A stretch of 38,932 nucleotides of DNA from Blastococcus saxobsidens (GCF_010682065.1 NZ_JAAGWG010000037.1:1-38932), one strand, 5' to 3'; positions 30,397 to 38,386 are shown, counted from the stretch's first letter. Translations and numbers: made by a program. The notes: generated from the sequence alone by a model not told the origin.

Positions 30397-31325
30397 CGCT
30401 GCGCCACCAGTTCGGGAGCGCCGGCGACCCGGTACTGGACGCTGTCGCCGGTGAGGTCGAGGTAGATCTGCTCGAGCGAGCTGTGCTCCTCGGCCAGCCG
30501 GTGCACCGCCACGGCCTCCTCGAGGGCGACGTCGCCGACGACCTCGGCGGTCACGCCCTCGACCAGCAGCTCGCCGTCGCCGCTGGGGTGCACCACCGCG
30601 CCGCGACGCAGCAGCGCACCGGCCAGCTGGTCGGTCGACGGCGTCCGCACCCGGACCTTGCGGCCGGAGCCCTGCCCGCGCATCACCTCCTGGAAGGAGG
30701 CGTCGGCGATCAGCCGACCGCGGCCGATGATCACCAGGTGGTCGGCGGTCTGCTCCATCTCGCTCATCAGGTGGCTGGAGAGCAGCACCGTGCGCCCCTC
30801 GTCGGCCAGGCCGCGCACCAGCCGGCGGATCCACCGGACGCCGTCGAGGTCCAGGCCGTTCATCGGCTCGTCGAACAGCAGGACGGCGGGGTCGCCGATG
30901 AGCGCGGTCGCGATGCCGAGCCGCTGACGCATGCCCAGCGAGTAGCCCTTCACCCGTCGCCGGGCGGCAGGGCCCAGCCCCACCTGGTCGATCACCTCGT
31001 CCACCCGGCGCAGCGGGATGCCGTGCGTGCGGGCAGCGACCCGCAGGTGGTCCCGGCCGCTGCGCCCCGGGTGCACGGCACCGGCGTCGAGCAGCGCACC
31101 GGCCGCGCGCAGCGGCTCGGCCAGCCGGGGGAACGGCCGGCCGCCGACCAGGGCGGAACCCGACGTGGGCCGGTCCAGACCGAGGATCATGCGCATCGTG
31201 GTCGACTTGCCGGCGCCGTTGGGACCGAGGAAGCCGGTCACCTTGCCCGGCGCGACGTCGAAGGTCAGGTCGTCCACGGCGGTGACCGCGCCGTACCGCT
31301 TGGTGAGCCCGCGCACCTCGATCAT
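30393..31325 (-). CDS. ABC transporter ATP-binding protein
   Basis: 310 residues. Walker A GPNGAGKST near residue 34, signature YSLGMRQRLGIA near 128, Walker B VLLFDEPMNGLD near 150 and the switch His in LLSSHLMSE near 183 are all intact. The ~95-residue C-terminal extension after the nucleotide-binding domain is typical of CcmA/BcrA-type drug exporters. GGGAGG lies 5 bases before the ATG. It is divergent from the histidine kinase gene; the 162-base gap includes the palindrome GTCATGAC (31350-31357), 25 bases upstream of the ATG, a possible regulator site. Confidence 0.93.
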   Translation of the reverse strand: MIEVRGLTKRYGAVTAVDDLTFDVAPGKVTGFLGPNGAGKSTTMRMILGLDRPTSGSALVGGRPFPRLAEPLRAAGALLDAGAVHPGRSGRDHLRVAARTHGIPLRRVDEVIDQVGLGPAARRRVKGYSLGMRQRLGIATALIGDPAVLLFDEPMNGLDLDGVRWIRRLVRGLADEGRTVLLSSHLMSEMEQTADHLVIIGRGRLIADASFQEVMRGQGSGRKVRVRTPSTDQLAGALLRRGAVVHPSGDGELLVEGVTAEVVGDVALEEAVAVHRLAEEHSSLEQIYLDLTGDSVQYRVAGAPELVAQR

Positions 31326-31487
31326 GCGGGCCTCCCGATGTTGGATGAGGTCATGACACCGAGCCTGTCGGGCGGAGGGGTGCGGGCGGATCACCCCGCA
31401 GCGCCGACCTCCGTCCCCCGCGCGGGGGAGATCGACGGCGCCCATCGGGGGGATCCGTCCGGCCCGCCGGTCGGACAGGATCGACCA

Positions 31488-32774
31488 GTGCCTCCGACGA
31501 CCTCCCGCCTGCCGGGTCCCGCCGCCGAGATCGCCACCCGGCTGCGGACGCTGCTCGAGGACGCCCGCCCCGGCTGGCCCCGCCGGGCTCTCTATGCGCT
31601 GGCGAGCCTGCCCTTCGGCGCGCTCTACCTGGCGCTGTACGCCGGGCTGGTCGGCTCGGTGGTCGCCCTCATCTACGGCGTGGGCGTGCTGCTCATCCTG
31701 CTGGTGCTCGCCACGACCCGCGGGTTCGCCGGGCTCGAGCGCCGGATGGCCCGCGATCTGCTCGGCGTGCCTCTCCCGGACGGCGAGCGGGTCCGCGACC
31801 GGCGGGGCGTCGTCCAGAAGCTGCGGCGGCTGGTCCTGGCCGCCGACACCTGGCGGGCGCTGGGATGGCTCGGCGCGCGGGTGCTGATGGGCCTCGCCAC
31901 GTTGGCCACGTTGCTCTTCGGCGGGTTCGGGTTCGCCTACCTGGGTTGGGGCGCCGACTGGAACGCCCTCACCGCGCTGCCGCTGTTCGCGCTCATGGCG
32001 CTCGACGTCGTCCTCACCCTGGCCGTGGTCGACCTGCTGGTGCGGCTGGCCGCCGCCGTGGCGCCCAGGCTGCTCGGCACCGCGCCCGAGCAGCGCATCG
32101 CCGCGCTGCAGCAGAGCACCCGGCGGCTGGCCGACCGCAACCGGCTGGCCCGGGACCTGCACGACACCATCGGCCACGCGCTGACCGCCAGCCTGCTGCA
32201 GGCCACCGCCGCGCGGCGCACGCTCACCCCCACCGACGACCGGCCGGTCCAGCCGGACTTCGCCCGCCAGGCGCTCGGGCACATCGAGACCAACACCCGT
32301 GCCGCGCTCGCCGAGCTCGACCGGGCCCTCAGCGTGCTGCGTGCCGAGGACGGCAGCGGCGACCCGGGTGCGTTCGCCCCACCCTCGCTCGCCGATCTGC
32401 ACGACCTGCTCGCCGGGCTGCGCGACGGCGGGCTGCCGGTCGCCCTCGTGGTGGACGGCGAGACCGACGACGTGCCCGCCGGCATCCAGGAGCTCGTCTA
32501 CCGGGTGGTGCAGGAGGGGACGACGAACGTGCTGCGGCACGCGGGGACGCCCGTCACCGTCGTGCAGGTAGCGCGCAGCCGGGACACCCTCGTCGTCCGG
32601 GTGCGGAACGAGCACACCGGACAGCCGGACAGCCGGCCCGGCCCCGGCGGCGGTCGCGGGCTGGCGGGCCTGCGGGAGCGGGCGGCCGTCGTGGGCGGCA
32701 CGCTCACCGCCGGGCCGACGCCCTCGGGCGGCTTCGACCTGGTCGCCGGCCTGCCGCTGCCGGGTGCCGCGTGA
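31488..32774 (+). CDS. NarL-family sensor histidine kinase
   Basis: 428 residues. An N-terminal membrane region with about four hydrophobic segments (residues ~40-70 and ~125-185) flanks a short charged part with LLGVPLPDGERVRDRRG, the 'sensor' domain usual in actinobacterial kinases. The HisKA_3 helix RNRLARDLHDTIGHALTAS places the phosphoryl His at about 225. The HATPase shows VYRVVQEGTTNVLRHAG (N box) and GGGRGLAGLRERA (G box). GTG at 31488 follows CAGGAT by 6 bases; no ribosome site is seen. It overlaps the response regulator start by 4 bases. With the divergent ABC genes it probably senses a membrane stress or drug and controls the exporter. Confidence 0.92.
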   Translation: MPPTTSRLPGPAAEIATRLRTLLEDARPGWPRRALYALASLPFGALYLALYAGLVGSVVALIYGVGVLLILLVLATTRGFAGLERRMARDLLGVPLPDGERVRDRRGVVQKLRRLVLAADTWRALGWLGARVLMGLATLATLLFGGFGFAYLGWGADWNALTALPLFALMALDVVLTLAVVDLLVRLAAAVAPRLLGTAPEQRIAALQQSTRRLADRNRLARDLHDTIGHALTASLLQATAARRTLTPTDDRPVQPDFARQALGHIETNTRAALAELDRALSVLRAEDGSGDPGAFAPPSLADLHDLLAGLRDGGLPVALVVDGETDDVPAGIQELVYRVVQEGTTNVLRHAGTPVTVVQVARSRDTLVVRVRNEHTGQPDSRPGPGGGRGLAGLRERAAVVGGTLTAGPTPSGGFDLVAGLPLPGAA

Positions 32775-33421
32775 CCGAGCTGCGCCTGCTGCTCGTCGAC
32801 GACGACGTGCTGGTCCGCTCCGGGCTCCGGGTGATCCTGGAGAGCGAGCCGGACATGACGGTGGTCGGTGAGGCCGGCACCGGCCGGGAGGCGCTGACGG
32901 TGGCGGCCGAGACCGATCCCGACGTCGTCCTCATGGACGTGCGGATGCCCGATCTGGACGGCATCGCCGCGACGGCCGAGCTGGTGGCCCGGGATCCGCG
33001 GCGGCCGCGGGTGCTGGTGCTGACCACCTTCGAGGACGACGACTACCTGTTCCGCTCCCTGCAGGCAGGTGCCAGCGGCTTCGCCCTGAAGCGGTCCGAT
33101 CCCGACGAGCTGGTCGACGCGATCCGGGTCGTCGCCCGCGGCACGTCGCTGGTCCTGCCCGACCTCACCCGGCGCCTCATCGCCTCGCACGCGCCCTCCC
33201 GTGCGCGGGGGGCGGCCGCGCTGCCCGAGCTGACCGGTCGTGAGGCCGACGTGCTGCGGCTGGTCGCCGGCGGGCTCTCCAACGCCGAGATCGCGACCGA
33301 GCTGTACCTCAGCCGGGAGACGGTGAAGACCCACGTCAGCAGCGTGCTGCTCAAGCTCGGCGCGCGGGACCGCACCCAGGCCGTCATCGCCGCCTACGAG
33401 AGCGGGTTCATGACCGCCTGA
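32771..33421 (+). CDS. NarL/FixJ-family response regulator
   Basis: 216 residues. Receiver domain with acidic pair Asp10-Asp12, phospho-acceptor Asp56 in VLMDVRMPD, the Thr in LTTFEDDDY and Lys in FALKRSDP. The C-terminal LuxR-type helix-turn-helix is LTGREADVLRLVAGGLSNAEIATELYLSRETVKTHVSSVLLKLG. GTG at 32771 lies in the GTGA that ends the kinase gene, so the pair is coupled. The likely target is the divergent ABC operon. Confidence 0.95.
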   Translation: MTELRLLLVDDDVLVRSGLRVILESEPDMTVVGEAGTGREALTVAAETDPDVVLMDVRMPDLDGIAATAELVARDPRRPRVLVLTTFEDDDYLFRSLQAGASGFALKRSDPDELVDAIRVVARGTSLVLPDLTRRLIASHAPSRARGAAALPELTGREADVLRLVAGGLSNAEIATELYLSRETVKTHVSSVLLKLGARDRTQAVIAAYESGFMTA

Positions 33422-33436
33422 CGCCGTGGCGTCAGG
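33417..33436. terminator. palindrome spanning two convergent stop codons
   Basis: CCTGACGCC and GGCGTCAGG form perfect 9-bp arms with a 2-base centre. Both convergent stop codons fall inside or at the edge of it. Same design as at 17142-17158. Confidence 0.45.
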
Positions 33437-33818
33437 TCGCCGGTGGGTGCTCGGCGATGCAGAAGAGGTTGCCCTCCGGGTCCGACAGCGTGGACCACTG
33501 CACCCACGGCACCTCGTCGAGCACGTCCCACCGGTGGGTCGCTCCCAGCTCGACGGCCCGGTCGACCTCCACCACGCGGGTGCCCCAGGGCACGGTGAGA
33601 TCCAGGTGCTGGCCCTGCCGGTCCGGTCGCGCGTCCGAGCGCAGCTGGAAGAACATGGCGAACCCGCCCGGCTCGCGGGCAGACACGTAGGCGAACTCGG
33701 AGTCGTCACCGGGGGCGACCGTGCCGCCGAGCAGCTGCGCCCAGAAGGCCGCCAGTGCGCGGGGAGCGTCGGCCTCGACGTTCACCGCTCCGAGGGTTAT
33801 CGATGCTGAGGAGCTCAT
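33432..33818 (-). CDS. VOC-family (glyoxalase-like) protein
   Basis: 128 residues with the paired beta-alpha-beta-beta-beta units of the vicinal-oxygen-chelate fold: SITLGAVNVEADAPRALAAFWAQLLGG at the start, FFQLRSDARPDRQGQHLDLTV in the centre and WVQWSTLSDPEGNLFCIAE at the end. The HLDL and the terminal DPEGN-FC.AE signature fit the glyoxalase-like dioxygenase branch; metal ligands would be His and Glu, but the substrate is unknown. The ATG at 33818 is 7 bases after TAGCGT (leaderless pattern). It lies downstream of the threonine ammonia-lyase gene with its own promoter in the 33-base gap. Confidence 0.85.
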   Translation of the reverse strand: MSSSASITLGAVNVEADAPRALAAFWAQLLGGTVAPGDDSEFAYVSAREPGGFAMFFQLRSDARPDRQGQHLDLTVPWGTRVVEVDRAVELGATHRWDVLDEVPWVQWSTLSDPEGNLFCIAEHPPAT

Positions 33819-33825
33819 GTCGCGG

Positions 33826-33831
33826 ACGCTA
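33826..33831 (-). promoter_or_regulatory. -10 element TAGCGT, leaderless start
   Basis: TAGCGT on the minus strand, 7 bases before the ATG at 33818, lying in the short gap after the threonine ammonia-lyase stop. Confidence 0.45.
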
Positions 33832-33851
33832 CGTCCGTCCACTGACGCCGA

Positions 33852-35123
33852 TCAGACGAGGAAGCGGTAGGCAGTCGTCCCCGGGGCGACGTGCTGGATG
33901 CGCAGCGGGCTCGCCTCGATGCGCGCCAGCAGCCCGGGCAGGCCGTCGGCGCTGCCCAGCTCGATGCCGGTCAGCGCCGCGCCGGTCTCCCGGTTGTCCC
34001 GCTTGACGTACTCGAACAGCACGATGTCGTCGTCGGGGCCCAGCACCTCGTCGAGGAAGCGGCGCAGCGCGCCGGGCTCCTGCGGGAACTCCACCAGGAA
34101 GTAGTGCTTGAGCCCGCGGTGCACCAGCGACCGCTCGATCACCTCGGCGTAGCGGCTGACGTCGTTGTTGCCGCCCGACAGCACGCACACCACCGTCTGG
34201 CCGGGCTCCACCGTCACCAGGCCGCCGCTCAGCGCCGCCGACGCCAGCGCACCCGCAGGCTCGGCGATCACGCCGTCGGCCTGGTAGAGGTCGAGCATCT
34301 CGGTGCAGATCTGCCCCTCCGGCACGGCCAGCAGCTCCGCACCCGAGTCGCGCACCAGGGGGTAGGTCACCGCGCCGGCCCGGCGCACGGCCGCGCCGTC
34401 GACGAAGGTGTCGATCTCCGGCAGCTCGACCGGCTGCCCGGCGGCCAGCGCGGCCGCCATGTTCGCCGCTCCGGCGGGCTCCACACCGACCAGCCGGGTG
34501 GTGGGGGAGTGCTGCCGCAGGTAGGTCCCGGCGCCGGCCAGCAGCCCACCGCCGCCCACCGGGAGGACGACGACGTCGGGAGCCGACCCGAGCTGCTCGA
34601 GGATCTCCACCGCCACGGTCGCCTGCCCGGCCACCGTGGAGAGCGCGTCGAACGCCGGCACCAGCGTGGCGCCGGACGCCGCGGCGAACGCGGTCGCCCC
34701 GGCCGCCGCCTCGTCGTAGGAGTCGCCGGTGACCACGAGCTGGACCATGTCGCCGCCGAGCGCGGCGATCCGCTCCCGCTTCTGCCGCGGCGTCGTCCCC
34801 GGCACGAACACCCGCCCGTGCACCTGCAGCGCGCGGCAGGCGTAGGCCACGCCCTGCCCGTGGTTGCCGGCGCTCGCGCACACCACGCCCGCGGCGCGAG
34901 CGGCGTCGTCCAGCCGGCTGATGGTGGTGTAGGCCCCGCGGATCTTGTACGAGCGGCCGACCTGCAGGTCCTCCCGCTTGAGCCACACGTCGGCGCCGGT
35001 CAGCCCGGACAGGCGGGCGTTGCGCTGCAGCGGCGTGCGCTCGGCAACGCCGTCGAGCCGGCGGACGGCGTCGTGCACCCGCGGGGTGAAGACGTCCGAG
35101 GGGTGGTCGACCGCAGCACTCAC
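33852..35123 (-). CDS. ilvA: threonine ammonia-lyase (threonine dehydratase), short form
   Basis: 423 residues. PLP-binding Lys60 is in GRSYKIRGAY, the Ser/Asn loop is in SAGNHGQGVAYA near 86 and the phosphate-binding PVGGGGLLAG near 190; the C-terminal ~85 residues (LKHYFLVEFPQEPGALRRFLDEVLGPDDDI) form a single ACT-like regulatory domain, the short form. The reaction is L-threonine to 2-oxobutanoate plus ammonia, the first step of isoleucine synthesis; the ACT-like domain suggests control by isoleucine. GTG at 35123 is used, as homologues start about here (longer frames lack homology). Confidence 0.93.
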   Translation of the reverse strand: MSAAVDHPSDVFTPRVHDAVRRLDGVAERTPLQRNARLSGLTGADVWLKREDLQVGRSYKIRGAYTTISRLDDAARAAGVVCASAGNHGQGVAYACRALQVHGRVFVPGTTPRQKRERIAALGGDMVQLVVTGDSYDEAAAGATAFAAASGATLVPAFDALSTVAGQATVAVEILEQLGSAPDVVVLPVGGGGLLAGAGTYLRQHSPTTRLVGVEPAGAANMAAALAAGQPVELPEIDTFVDGAAVRRAGAVTYPLVRDSGAELLAVPEGQICTEMLDLYQADGVIAEPAGALASAALSGGLVTVEPGQTVVCVLSGGNNDVSRYAEVIERSLVHRGLKHYFLVEFPQEPGALRRFLDEVLGPDDDIVLFEYVKRDNRETGAALTGIELGSADGLPGLLARIEASPLRIQHVAPGTTAYRFLV

Positions 35124-35176
35124 CCGGTCATCGTCGTCCACCGCACCGGGCGGACCGCACGGAGGGGGCCCGACGC

Positions 35177-35608
35177 TCAGCTCTGCAGCAGGCGCAGGTG
35201 CGGCTGCTGGGCGGCCAGTCGCTTCTCGAAGGTGACCCGGTGGCGGCCGTCGGCGTCCTGCACGAACTGCAGCCGGTCGACCAGCGCGCGCATGAGCACC
35301 AGGCCCCGGCCCCGCTCGGCGTCGGTCGGCTGGTCCAGGACCTGCACGCCCTCGGGGTCGAAGCCCTCGCCGTCGTCCAGCACGCTGATCCGGCACAGCT
35401 CGTCGGTGATCGAGACGTCGACCTGGTAGGCCTCCTGGTCGTGCACGTGGTCCACCACGTTCGCGCAGGCCTCGGTGAGCGCGAGGAGGATCTCGTCGAT
35501 CACGGGCTGCGGCACGGCCAGGTGCTCCAGCGCCTGCCGCAGCAGCCCGCGGACCAGCGGAACGCTGTGCGCGTCGGTGGGCAGCCGGACGCTGAAGTCG
35601 ATGTTGAT
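35177..35608 (-). CDS. RsbW-like anti-sigma factor kinase with a non-canonical start
   Basis: 143 residues. HATPase N box EACANVVDHV, G1 box DDGEGFDP and G2 box GRGLVLMRALVD identify the GHKL serine-kinase family that binds sigma factors and phosphorylates STAS partners. The family N-terminal strand and first helix (NIDFSVRLPTDAHSVPLVRGLLRQAL) are fully coded, yet no ATG, GTG or TTG exists between them and an upstream in-frame TGA at 35632-35630. The best candidate start is ATC at 35608, 10 bases after GGAAGGGG (35626-35619), giving I/M-N-I-D-F. The first canonical start in frame, GTG at 35515, would delete the strand and half of the first helix. Divergent from the STAS gene by 76 bases. Confidence 0.75.
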   Translation of the reverse strand: MNIDFSVRLPTDAHSVPLVRGLLRQALEHLAVPQPVIDEILLALTEACANVVDHVHDQEAYQVDVSITDELCRISVLDDGEGFDPEGVQVLDQPTDAERGRGLVLMRALVDRLQFVQDADGRHRVTFEKRLAAQQPHLRLLQS

Positions 35609-35684
35609 GGCCGTCCAGCCCCTTCCCGATCACCGTGGCCTACCCTCGGCACGTCGGAACGGACGTGGTGAGGGAGGTGGACCG

Positions 35685-36047
35685 GTGCTCTTCGACGTGG
35701 AACGGACGACGATCGCCGGTCGTGCGGCTCTCACCGTACGGGGTGAGGTCGACATCGCGACGTCGGCTCAGGTCGCCGACGCCGCCGCGAGCCTCCTGGA
35801 CACCGCTCCGGCCGGCCTGGTCATCGACCTGAGCCCCACCCGGTTCCTGGATTCCTCGGGCGCCCGCGTGCTGGTGGCCATCGCTCGCCGGTGTGCGGCC
35901 GGCGGGATCGAGCTGCACGTCATCGCCCCGCCGACCAACCGGCCCGTCCGGCTGCCGCTGGAGCTCCTGCAGCTGGACCGGGTGGTCCCGCTGATCGGCT
36001 CCGCCGGTGAGCTCCCCAGCGTGAGCGCGGGCCGGGAAACGCCGTAG
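35685..36047 (+). CDS. STAS-domain anti-anti-sigma factor
   Basis: 120 residues. The STAS fold shows VLFDVERTTIAGRAALTVRGEVDIATSAQV, then GLVIDLSPTRFLDSSGARVLV, where the DSSG motif (residues 56-59) includes the serine phosphorylated by RsbW-type kinases. Unphosphorylated, such proteins bind the kinase and free the sigma factor. GTG at 35685 has AGGGAGG 7 bases upstream. Its TAG stop forms part of the TAGCGT hexamer preceding the phytochrome gene 10 bases on, so the two genes are adjacent and probably co-regulated or co-transcribed. Confidence 0.93.
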   Translation: MLFDVERTTIAGRAALTVRGEVDIATSAQVADAAASLLDTAPAGLVIDLSPTRFLDSSGARVLVAIARRCAAGGIELHVIAPPTNRPVRLPLELLQLDRVVPLIGSAGELPSVSAGRETP

Positions 36048-36050
36048 CGT
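36045..36050 (+). promoter_or_regulatory. -10 element TAGCGT overlapping a stop codon
   Basis: The TAG stop of the STAS gene is the first half of TAGCGT, which ends 7 bases before the GTG of the phytochrome gene. Confidence 0.4.
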
Positions 36051-36057
36051 CCCGACG

Positions 36058-38298
36058 GTGACCAGCCGCGGACCCAGCCAGCTGCCCACGGTCGAGGCCC
36101 CCGTGCCCGGTGGGGCCGAGGACGCGCTGCTGCGCTGCGCCGACGAGCCGATCGCCGTCCCCGGCGCCGTCCAGCCGCACGGCGCCCTGCTCGCGGTCAC
36201 CGAACCCGACCTCGCCGTCGTCGTCGCCTCGGCGAACGCCCCGGAGCTCTTCGGTCGGCCGGTCGCCGGGACCTCCCTCGACCAGCTGCTCGACGATTCG
36301 GACACCGCGCGGTTGCGCGCCGGCCTGGCCGGCGACCTCGCCGAGGTCAACCCGCTGCGGGTCCGGCTCGGCGGCGCCGACGTCGACCTCGTCCTGCACC
36401 GGGCCGACGGGCTGCTGGTCACCGAGTGGGAGCCCGTGCTGGGCGCGGAGCAGGCCGGCGCCGCCTGGCACCGTCGCCTCCCCACGACCCTGCAGCGGCT
36501 GTCGGCCACCGCCACGCTGGAGGAGCTCACCGCGGTGCTGGCCCGCGACGTGCGGGCGCTCACCTGCTTCGACCGGGTGATGGTCTACCGCTTCGACGCC
36601 GAGTGGAACGGCGAGGTCATCGCCGAGGACCGCCGCGACGACCTCGAGCCCTTCCTCGGGCTGCGCTACCCGGCCAGCGACATCCCCGCCCAGGCCCGCG
36701 CGCTCTACGCCACCAACTGGATGCGGCTCATCCCCGACGCCGGCTACCGCCCGGTGCCGCTGGAGCCGCCGCTCACCCCGTCGACCGGCCGCCCGCTGGA
36801 CCTCTCCGGGGCGATCCTGCGCAGCGTCTCGCCGGTGCACCTGGAGTACCTGGCCAACATGGGCGTCGTCTCCTCGATGTCGGTGTCGCTGATCGACAAC
36901 GGGAAGCTGTGGGGCCTCATCGCCTGCCACCACTACGCCGGTCCGCACCGCCCCTCCTACTCCGACCGGGTTGCCGCGGAGTTCCTCGGCCGCACCGCGT
37001 CGCTGCTGCTGCCCACGCTGGTCGGCGCCGGTGAGCAGACCGGCGTGCTGGAGGTGGCCCACCGGCAGGCGGAGCTGGCCTCGGCGATCGGCCGGACCCC
37101 GCGGGCGCTGGCCGAGGCCCTCACCGAGGGCGAGGTCACCGTGCTGGACCTGCTGCCCGCCTCCGGCGCCGCCGTCCGGATCAACGGCCAGCTGCGTCTG
37201 CTGGGGGAGACGCCGCCCGCCGACCGCGTCGTCCCGCTCGTCCGGGCCCTCCTCGCGGCCGGGGCGCCGGTGACCGACGCGGTCAGCCGGGTGGTGCCGG
37301 AGGCGGCCGACCTGGCCGGCTCCGCCAGCGGCGTGCTCGCCGTCGAGGTGGTCGGTGGTCAGGAGGACTTCCTCGCCTGGTTCCGGCCCGAGACGCTGCG
37401 CGAGATCACCTGGGGCGGCAACCCCTACACGTCCAAGACGGCGCAGACCGACGCCGGACCGCGGCTGAGCCCGCGCCGGTCGTTCGACGCCTGGAGCGAG
37501 ACGGTGCGGGAGACCGCCCGGCCCTGGCGCGAGCACGAGGTGACCGCCGCCCGCAGCCTCGCCGCGCTGCTCACCGGGACCGCGGCGAGCCGGGCCGAGG
37601 AGGACAACCGGCTGGCCGCGGCGCTGCAGCGGACCCTGCTGCTGGAGCAGCTGCCCAAGGTCCCCGGCGTCGCCCTGGCCGCCCGGTACCTGCCCAGCGA
37701 GGAGGACGTCGTCGGCGGCGACTGGTACGACATCGTGCCGCTGCCCGGCGGGCGGGTGTCCATCGTGCTGGGCGACGTCGCCGGGCACGGGCTGGCCGCG
37801 GCCGCCATCACCGCCCAGCTCCGGCACGCCCTCCGGGCGCACCTGCTCCGGGCGCCCGGCCCCGCCGCGGCGCTCGACGGGCTCAACGAGGTCATCGGCG
37901 CACTGCTGCCCGGCGAGCTGGCGACGGCGATCGTGGCGGAGCTGGACCCGGCCACCGGCGACGTCGTCGTCGCCAACGCCGGCCATCCGCCCGTGCTCAT
38001 CGGCACCGCGGCGGGGGCGGCGTACCTGCACGAGGGGCGCGGCCCGGCGCTGGGGCTGCTCGACGTCGCCGACTACGCCGAGACACGCGTCCACCTCGGC
38101 GACGACGACCGGCTGCTGCTGTTCAGCGACGGCCTGGTCGAGCGCTCGGCGGACGGGCTCGCCGCCGGGCTGGAGGACCTGCGCGCGGCCGTCGGGGCCG
38201 GCCCGGCCGACCCGCAGCAGCTGCTGGACGCGGTGCTGGGCGCGCTGAACCCGCCCCGCACCGACGACGTCACCCTGCTGGGCGTCGCCCGCACCTGA
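36058..38298 (+). CDS. bacteriophytochrome with SpoIIE-type PP2C phosphatase output
   Basis: 746 residues. PAS domain begins with Cys27 in LLRCADEPIAVPGAVQPHG, the biliverdin-attachment context of bacteriophytochromes. The GAF domain (about 150-320) has RYPASDIPAQARALY and SPVHLEYLANMG...WGLIACHHY, the chromophore-pocket His residues included. The PHY domain (about 335-515) has WGGNPYTSK and the tongue motif SPRRSF near 470. A short helix leads to a PPM/SpoIIE phosphatase (about 545-746): GGDWYDIV near 553, LGDVAGHGLAAAA near 571, NAGHPPVLI, FSDGLVE near 689 and TDDVTLL. The histidine kinase usual in phytochromes is replaced by the phosphatase. It should dephosphorylate the neighbouring STAS protein in response to red/far-red light. 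No heme oxygenase gene for biliverdin lies in this window. Confidence 0.93.
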   Translation: MTSRGPSQLPTVEAPVPGGAEDALLRCADEPIAVPGAVQPHGALLAVTEPDLAVVVASANAPELFGRPVAGTSLDQLLDDSDTARLRAGLAGDLAEVNPLRVRLGGADVDLVLHRADGLLVTEWEPVLGAEQAGAAWHRRLPTTLQRLSATATLEELTAVLARDVRALTCFDRVMVYRFDAEWNGEVIAEDRRDDLEPFLGLRYPASDIPAQARALYATNWMRLIPDAGYRPVPLEPPLTPSTGRPLDLSGAILRSVSPVHLEYLANMGVVSSMSVSLIDNGKLWGLIACHHYAGPHRPSYSDRVAAEFLGRTASLLLPTLVGAGEQTGVLEVAHRQAELASAIGRTPRALAEALTEGEVTVLDLLPASGAAVRINGQLRLLGETPPADRVVPLVRALLAAGAPVTDAVSRVVPEAADLAGSASGVLAVEVVGGQEDFLAWFRPETLREITWGGNPYTSKTAQTDAGPRLSPRRSFDAWSETVRETARPWREHEVTAARSLAALLTGTAASRAEEDNRLAAALQRTLLLEQLPKVPGVALAARYLPSEEDVVGGDWYDIVPLPGGRVSIVLGDVAGHGLAAAAITAQLRHALRAHLLRAPGPAAALDGLNEVIGALLPGELATAIVAELDPATGDVVVANAGHPPVLIGTAAGAAYLHEGRGPALGLLDVADYAETRVHLGDDDRLLLFSDGLVERSADGLAAGLEDLRAAVGAGPADPQQLLDAVLGALNPPRTDDVTLLGVART

Positions 38299-38342
38299 GG
38301 GTCAGTCCCTGCGGCGTGCGCCGCCATGTCGGACCTCACCGC

Positions 38343-38348
38343 TAGCGT
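38343..38348 (+). promoter_or_regulatory. TAGCGT -10 candidate
   Basis: TAGCGT 38 bases before the DUF6338 gene start; here a leader would remain. No convincing -35. Confidence 0.3.
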
Positions 38349-38386
38349 CCCGCAGGCAGGCAGACAGGCATCGAACGACGCGGGGG

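Noticed and set aside
30483..31487. N-terminal extension of the histidine kinase
   Set aside because: It would overlap the whole ABC ATPase gene on the other strand and has no recognisable domain.
35920..38094. Open frame of about 720 codons on the minus strand
   Set aside because: Antisense to the phytochrome-phosphatase gene, whose motifs are unambiguous.
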